DNA of 19,325 nt from positions 1 to 19,325 of the forward strand of contig CAAELC010000020.1 in NCBI GenBank assembly GCA_900756715.1, read 5' to 3'. This DNA comes from an uncultured Oscillospiraceae bacterium. Its GTDB lineage: Bacteria > Bacillota > Clostridia > Oscillospirales > Oscillospiraceae. This document shows, piece by piece, positions 15,598 to 19,325 of the stretch; within the stretch, counting starts at the first letter, position 1, and each line of letters begins with the position of its first letter. Under the pieces are notes generated by a model that did no database searches, had not been told where the DNA came from, and saw only the letters and a program-made list of their open reading frames with translations. The translations under genes were made by a program, and so were the position numbers.

Positions 15598-15762
15598 GGG
15601 GAAGCCTCACTTTCGAAAATTGGGAGCAGGAGCCGATTGCTGCGGCGGCCCTGCCATGCCGGGCGCGATTGTACACGGTTTGCGGCGGGGCACTGCCGCC
15701 GGTTTCGCGGGCGGCCTGTGATGGGCGGAGGGGCTTGCTCCCGGACGCCGGGACAGGTGCAG
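15598..15762 (-). other. 165-base spacer between IclR gene and Fe-ADH gene with small GC hairpins
   Basis: Two short stems are visible: TCCCGG-ACG-CCGGGA (15739-15753), just after the IclR stop, and CGGCGG/CCGCCG (15683-15701). Neither has a T-tract on the minus strand. No convincing -35/-10 pair is present; a weak TACAAT occurs on the minus strand, but without a -35. I see no gene here. Confidence 0.4.
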
Positions 15763-16527
15763 CTATTCTTTGTGCCCCAGTGCGGTGGAGATCATGGCGG
15801 CTGTGGCGCACACATGCTCCACAGCAGAACGGAACTCCTCGGAGTGGGTGCTGCGGAACATGCCAATTACGCCGATGGTGTATTTGACCTCCTGCTCCAC
15901 CGTGAAAATAGGGGCGGAGATGGAGCGCAGGCCGATTTTGTACTCTCCGTTTTCGATGGCGTAGCCGTTTGCGCGGCACTGTTCCGCCTCGCGCAGCAGG
16001 GCGACGGGGTCGGTGACGGTGTGGGGCGTAAACTGCGTCATGGCCTTCCGGCGCAGCAGCTTTTCCGCGCTGGGGCGGGACATGTAGGCAAGAAACACCT
16101 TGCCCTGTGAGGTGCAGTAAATGGGAAGGCGGGAGCCTACATCAGAGACAATGCGCAGCTTGTCCCGGGCTTCTACCTGATCCAGCGTGATAACGCTGTC
16201 GCCCTGACAGATTGACAGCATGACCGACGCACCGCACTGGTGGGACAGATGCTCCATATAGGGGCGGGCAACCTGAGAAATATCCCAGGAGCGCTCAACC
16301 TGACGCCCGTATTCAAACAGACGCAGGCCCAGCGCGTAAGAGCCGTCCGGCGTCTGGGTGACCACATCGTGAGCACGCATGGTGGTCAGAAGACCGAAGG
16401 TTGTGCTTTTGGGGTAGCCGCTGCGGGCGGAAAGCTCTGTCAGACTCATGGGGCGGCCGGCCTGGCTGAGAAGCTGAAGAAGCTCCATGGCCTTGGAGAC
16501 AGAGAGAATGATATTGCCATCCTGCAT
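15763..16527 (-). CDS. IclR family transcriptional regulator
   Basis: This 254-residue protein has the IclR layout. A winged helix-turn-helix occupies about 5-65 (SVSKAMELLQLLSQAGRPMSLTELSARSGYPKSTTFGLLTTM, then a wing at GSYALGLRLFEYGRQ). A ligand-binding GAF-like domain covers about 80-250 and includes GSRLPIYCTSQGKVFLAYM and the late NGYAIENGEYKIGLRSISAPIF. Members bind small organic effectors and control nearby catabolic genes. The ATG at 16527 is used because the helix-turn-helix begins just after it, AGGAGG lies 10 bases before it, and a promoter sits immediately upstream. The frame stays open to 16764, but that stretch crosses the promoter and has no family features. The dehydrogenase directly downstream is the most obvious target. 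Confidence 0.95.
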   Translation of the reverse strand: MQDGNIILSVSKAMELLQLLSQAGRPMSLTELSARSGYPKSTTFGLLTTMRAHDVVTQTPDGSYALGLRLFEYGRQVERSWDISQVARPYMEHLSHQCGASVMLSICQGDSVITLDQVEARDKLRIVSDVGSRLPIYCTSQGKVFLAYMSRPSAEKLLRRKAMTQFTPHTVTDPVALLREAEQCRANGYAIENGEYKIGLRSISAPIFTVEQEVKYTIGVIGMFRSTHSEEFRSAVEHVCATAAMISTALGHKE

Positions 16528-16554
16528 GGAAAGGGCACCTCCTTTACTGCTGCT

Positions 16555-16583
16555 ATGATACGGCAAGGGATGGGTTTCGTCAA
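16555..16583 (-). promoter_or_regulatory. Sigma-A promoter for the IclR / dehydrogenase unit
   Basis: On the minus strand TTGACG (16583-16578) and TATCAT (16560-16555) are separated by exactly 17 bases. Predicted transcription begins about 20 bases before the IclR ATG at 16527, which supports that start over the longer frame. Confidence 0.8.
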
Positions 16584-16680
16584 GCGTGATTCGATAAAAC
16601 CGACGGTTGTTCGCGATGGCCGCAACTGGGTTGGGCCAGAAAGGGAGAGACGGAGGCATACTGAAGGACAATAAGTACGC

Positions 16681-16687
16681 GGGGGGG
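16681..16687. repeat. Seven-G homopolymer in the divergent regulatory region
   Basis: A run of seven G residues lies 29 bases upstream of the TetR-gene -35 box. Such tracts can slip in length, but this one is short, and a switching role is speculative. Confidence 0.3.
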
Positions 16688-16716
16688 CGATGACGGCCCT
16701 GCAGAGGGGTCGCCTC

Positions 16717-16745
16717 TTGCGGCGGGAGGGATTTTCCGGTATAAT
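16717..16745 (+). promoter_or_regulatory. Sigma-A promoter for the TetR-family gene
   Basis: TTGCGG (16717-16722) and a perfect TATAAT (16740-16745) are separated by 17 bases. It is divergent from, and about 135 bases away from, the IclR-gene promoter, so the two regulators share a 255-base control region. Confidence 0.8.
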
Positions 16746-16782
16746 GTTGACATAAAACACCCACGGAAAGGAGATGCTTGCC

Positions 16783-17337
16783 GTGTCACAGGTTACCAAG
16801 CGGGCGCTGGAGCAATCGCTGAAAAATCTGCTGCTGAAAAAACCGCTGACAAAAATCACCATCAACGACATCGCTGAGGATTGCGGAATCAATCGAATGA
16901 CCTTTTACTATCACTTTAAAGATATTTACGATCTGGTGGAATGGTCCTGCTTGGAGGATGCCCGGCGGGCACTGGAGCAGAAAAAAACCCACGACACCTG
17001 GCAGCAGGGCCTATTGCAGATTTTTCAGGCGGTGCGGGATAACCGGCCCTTCATCCTGAATGTATACCGGTGCGTTCACCGGGAGCAGGTGGAGAAATAT
17101 CTGGAGCCGTTGGTGGACAATCTGGTGATGGGCGTGCTGAACGAGGAAAGCGCCGGCATCACCGTGCGGGAGGAGGACAAAGCCTTCATCACGCAGGTGT
17201 ATTCCTATATTCTGGTGGGGCTGATGCTGGACTGGATCAAGGACGACATGCGGGAGGAACCGAAGGAGATCGTGGAACGGCTGGGCAGGCTGATCGACGG
17301 CTCCATGGAGGAGGCCCTGAGACGGTTCCGCGTGTGA
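16783..17337 (+). CDS. TetR family transcriptional regulator
   Basis: This 184-residue protein has a TetR N-terminal helix-turn-helix at about 22-52 (LTKITINDIAEDCGINRMTFYYHFKDIYDLVEW), with the family's FYYHF element. A helical C-terminal domain follows, of the kind seen in DhaS-like regulators (about 75-180, with SYILVGLMLDWIKDDM). A GTG at 16783 is chosen as start. AAAGGAG (16767-16773) directly abuts the ATG at 16774 with no spacer, whereas the GTG has 9 bases after GGAG; this changes only three residues. It lies 179 bases upstream of the oleate hydratase on the same strand. TetR-type repressors next to oleate hydratases are known in other Firmicutes, so control of that gene by fatty acids is a reasonable inference. 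The ligand is not visible in sequence. Confidence 0.92.
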   Translation: MSQVTKRALEQSLKNLLLKKPLTKITINDIAEDCGINRMTFYYHFKDIYDLVEWSCLEDARRALEQKKTHDTWQQGLLQIFQAVRDNRPFILNVYRCVHREQVEKYLEPLVDNLVMGVLNEESAGITVREEDKAFITQVYSYILVGLMLDWIKDDMREEPKEIVERLGRLIDGSMEEALRRFRV

Positions 17338-17369
17338 GGGTTGCCGGCTCTGCAGATGAGGGGAGCCTG

Positions 17370-17398
17370 TTTTATCATTTTGACCGGTTTGATTAAAA
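17370..17398. repeat. Imperfect AT-rich inverted repeat downstream of the TetR gene
   Basis: TTTTATCA (17370-17377) and TGATTAAAA (17390-17398) are near-inverted copies around GACCGG-containing sequence. It could be part of the transcription end of the regulator gene or an operator. It is 79-107 bases upstream of the oleate hydratase -10. Confidence 0.35.
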
Positions 17399-17409
17399 AT
17401 TTTACAGAT

Positions 17410-17449
17410 AGCCGCCCGGTGATAAAAGACTTATCACCGGGCGGCTTTT
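17410..17449 (+). terminator. Rho-independent terminator between the TetR and oleate hydratase genes
   Basis: AGCCGCCCGGTGATAA (17410-17425) pairs perfectly over 16 bp with TTATCACCGGGCGGCT (17431-17446) around the loop AAGAC, then runs into T residues. It separates the regulator transcript from the oleate hydratase. Its inner TGATAA-5-TTATCA also forms a 17-base palindrome. Confidence 0.92.
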
Positions 17450-17476
17450 GCTGATGGTAAGGACAGAAAAAGCGGA

Positions 17477-17482
17477 TATAAT
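17477..17482 (+). promoter_or_regulatory. -10 element of the oleate hydratase promoter
   Basis: TATAAT at 17477-17482 is perfect, but no good -35 lies 16-18 bases upstream (TGATGG or ATGGTA at best). It falls just after the terminator and about 35 bases before the ATG. The poor -35 would suit a regulated promoter, though that is inference. Confidence 0.65.
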
Positions 17483-17516
17483 AAGGGCATAAAGAAAAAA
17501 ACAGGAGGTTTTCGTT

Positions 17517-19310
17517 ATGTATTATTCCGCCGGAACTTATGAATCCTTTGCCCATCCGGAAAAACCCAAGGATGTGGATAAAAAGTCTGCGTATATCATC
17601 GGAACCGGGCTTGCGGGCCTGACGGCTGCGTTTTATCTGGTGCGTGACGGCCAGATGAAGGGCGAGCATATCCATCTGCTGGAAAAGCTGGATCTGGCCG
17701 GCGGCAGCTGCGACGGACGCAAGGATGTGACCAAGGGCTTCTTCATGCGGGGCGGCCGGGAGATGGACAACCACTTTGAGGTGATGTGGGATACCTTCCG
17801 GGATGTGCCGTCCATTGAGACGCCGGGCGTTTCCGTGCTGGATGAGTATTACTGGCTGAACAAGCACGACCCCAACTACTCCCTGTGCCGGGCCACGGTG
17901 GAGCGAGGCAAGGATGCCCACACCGACAAAAAGTTCGAGCTGGACAAGGAGTCCGCTATGGCGCTGTCCAAGCTGTTTCTGACGCCGGAGAAGGATCTGG
18001 AGGACAAAAAAATCTCCGAGGTGCTGCCGGAGTCCTTCTGGAGCACCAACTTCTGGCTGTACTGGCAGACTATGTTCGCCTTCCAGCGGTGGTCCAGCGC
18101 GCTGGAGATGAAGCGCTATCTGTGCCGGTATGTGCATCACATCGACGGCCTGCCGGATTTCAGCGCACTGCGCTTTACCAAGTACAACCAGTATGAGAGT
18201 ATGATCCTGCCGCTGGTAAAGTATCTGGAGAGCCACGGCGTACAGATCGAGTACGGCATGGATGTGAAGAATGTCATTATTGAGACGAAGGGCGGCAGAA
18301 AGGTGGCCCGGCAGATCGTCTATGTGAAGGACGGTCAGGAGCAGACCATTGACCTGATTGAGGATGATCTGGTGTTTATCACCAACGGCTGCTGCACGGA
18401 CACCTCCTGCTACGGCGACCAGACCCATGCGCCGGACCTGACCCACCTGAAAAATGGATATGGGGAGTCCTGGGACATGTGGAAGGCCATTGCCCGGCAG
18501 GCAGAACACGGTGAATTCGGCAACCCGGACAAATTCTGCAGCGATATTGACGCCACCAACTGGATGAGCGCCACGGTTGCCACCTCCAACGAGGAGATCA
18601 TCCGCCACATCATGGATGTGTGCAAGCGGGATCCCCGGGCAGGCAAGGTGACCACCGGCGGCATTGTTACCGTAAAGGACAGCACCGAGAACTGGTATCT
18701 CTCCTGGACCATCAACCGTCAGCCCCAGTTCAAGGCGCAGGATAAGAATATGGTGCTGGTGTGGCTGTACTCCCTGAACACCAACAAGGAGGGCAACTTC
18801 GTGAAGAAGGCCATGCGGGACTGCACCGGCGAGGAGGTCTGCCGGGAGTGGCTGTATCACATCGGCGTTCCCACGGACCGCATTGAGGAGCTGGCAAAGG
18901 ATGCCTGCAACACCACCACCTGCTTCATGCCCTATATCAACGCTTTCTTCCAGCCCAGAAAAGAATCTGACCGGCCTAAGGTGGTGCCGGAGGGAGCCGT
19001 GAACTTTGCCTTTATCGGCCAGTTTGCTGAGACGCCCCGGGACACCATTTTCACCACGGAGTATTCCATGCGCACCGGCATGGAGTCGGTATACACGCTG
19101 CTGGACATTGACCGGGGCGTGCCGGAGGTCTGGGGCAGCAAGTACGATGTGCGGGAAATTCTTCGGGCCTGCTACTACGCCATTGACAAAAAGCCCCTGA
19201 GCGAGGCGAAGCTGTCCTTCACCGAACGGGAAGCCCTGAAGATTGCTTTGAAGAAGATCAGGGGAACGGATGTGGAGCTGCTGCTGAAGGAAAGCGGCCT
19301 GATTCAGTAA
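17517..19310 (+). CDS. ohyA: Oleate hydratase (MCRA family, FAD-dependent)
   Basis: This complete 597-residue enzyme adds water across the cis-9 double bond of oleic and related fatty acids to give 10-hydroxy acids, a detoxification reaction at the membrane surface. The FAD-binding fingerprint GTGLAGLTAAFYLVRDG is at 29-45. The flavin-loop segment FFMRGGREMDNHFEVMWD (75-92) contains E82, and EMKRYLCRYVHHIDG holds Y201. Both match the catalytic Glu and Tyr positions I recall for the Staphylococcus aureus enzyme. Later family stretches include LVFITNGCCTDTSCYGDQ, NWYLSWTINRQPQFKAQDKNMVLVW and NFAFIGQFAETPRDTIFTTEYSMRTG, and the C-terminus has the helical lid region. AGGAGG lies 8 bases before the ATG. 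The length is typical (about 570-650). Confidence 0.97.
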   Translation: MYYSAGTYESFAHPEKPKDVDKKSAYIIGTGLAGLTAAFYLVRDGQMKGEHIHLLEKLDLAGGSCDGRKDVTKGFFMRGGREMDNHFEVMWDTFRDVPSIETPGVSVLDEYYWLNKHDPNYSLCRATVERGKDAHTDKKFELDKESAMALSKLFLTPEKDLEDKKISEVLPESFWSTNFWLYWQTMFAFQRWSSALEMKRYLCRYVHHIDGLPDFSALRFTKYNQYESMILPLVKYLESHGVQIEYGMDVKNVIIETKGGRKVARQIVYVKDGQEQTIDLIEDDLVFITNGCCTDTSCYGDQTHAPDLTHLKNGYGESWDMWKAIARQAEHGEFGNPDKFCSDIDATNWMSATVATSNEEIIRHIMDVCKRDPRAGKVTTGGIVTVKDSTENWYLSWTINRQPQFKAQDKNMVLVWLYSLNTNKEGNFVKKAMRDCTGEEVCREWLYHIGVPTDRIEELAKDACNTTTCFMPYINAFFQPRKESDRPKVVPEGAVNFAFIGQFAETPRDTIFTTEYSMRTGMESVYTLLDIDRGVPEVWGSKYDVREILRACYYAIDKKPLSEAKLSFTEREALKIALKKIRGTDVELLLKESGLIQ

Positions 19311-19325
19311 GAAAACGGAAGACAG

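Noticed and set aside
17205..18860. 551-residue minus-strand open frame opposite the oleate hydratase
   Set aside because: It is antisense to a complete, motif-rich enzyme and shows no domain features of its own.
1..19325. tRNA, rRNA, CRISPR array, known riboswitch or toxin-antitoxin pair
   Set aside because: I looked for cloverleaf ends, regularly spaced repeats, conserved leader motifs and small paired genes and saw none.

Overview
The window looks like ordinary chromosome from a GC-rich Clostridia bacterium, most likely a gut Oscillospiraceae-type genome. This is an inference from three things: strong AGGAGG-type ribosome binding sites, high-GC codon choice broken by AT-rich sigma-A promoters, and the gene set (UvrB/UvrA, RecD2, ComF, a stand-alone MreB, an oleate hydratase). 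I see no tRNA, rRNA, CRISPR array, insertion sequence or intact prophage. No intergenic gap exceeds 300 bases.

Region 1 (1-9897, all + strand) is a tightly packed run of nine genes with gaps of at most about 50 bases and several overlaps. It reads uvrB (5' end missing), a DUF1643 protein, a TraX-family membrane protein, a YbaK-type deacylase, uvrA, a small membrane protein, recD2, comF and an AEC-family permease. I see no clear internal terminator. The theme is DNA excision repair and DNA processing, with three non-repair genes lodged between uvrB and uvrA.

Region 2 (9898-13985, + strand) holds two promoter-driven units. One is a single-gene mreB with its own TTGCAA-17-TATAAT promoter, a 5' leader hairpin and a strong terminator. 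The other is an aminotransferase with a TTGTTT-17-TATAAT promoter, followed by a DUF2461 protein overlapping an MscS-type channel, and closed by a 15-bp hairpin terminator.

Region 3 (13986-14406) contains one 83-residue protein of the kind usually found in phage lysis cassettes. It stands alone between two strong hairpins.

Region 4 (14407-19310) is metabolic and regulatory. On the minus strand an IclR regulator precedes an iron-type alcohol dehydrogenase, with a good minus-strand promoter (TTGACG-17-TATCAT). Divergent from it on the plus strand is a TetR-family regulator, then a 16-bp terminator, then a complete oleate hydratase with its own promoter. The regulators and enzymes lie side by side, so a hydroxy fatty acid pathway (hydration by OhyA, perhaps oxidation by the dehydrogenase) is possible but unproven.

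Several starts were set by Shine-Dalgarno spacing rather than the longest frame: mreB 10040, the MscS protein 13188, IclR 16527 and TetR GTG 16783. I found no clearly undescribed system. The best leads are the uvrB-uvrA hitchhiker genes, the lone phage-type gene, the small membrane protein whose start lies in a hairpin, and the oleate hydratase/dehydrogenase neighbourhood.
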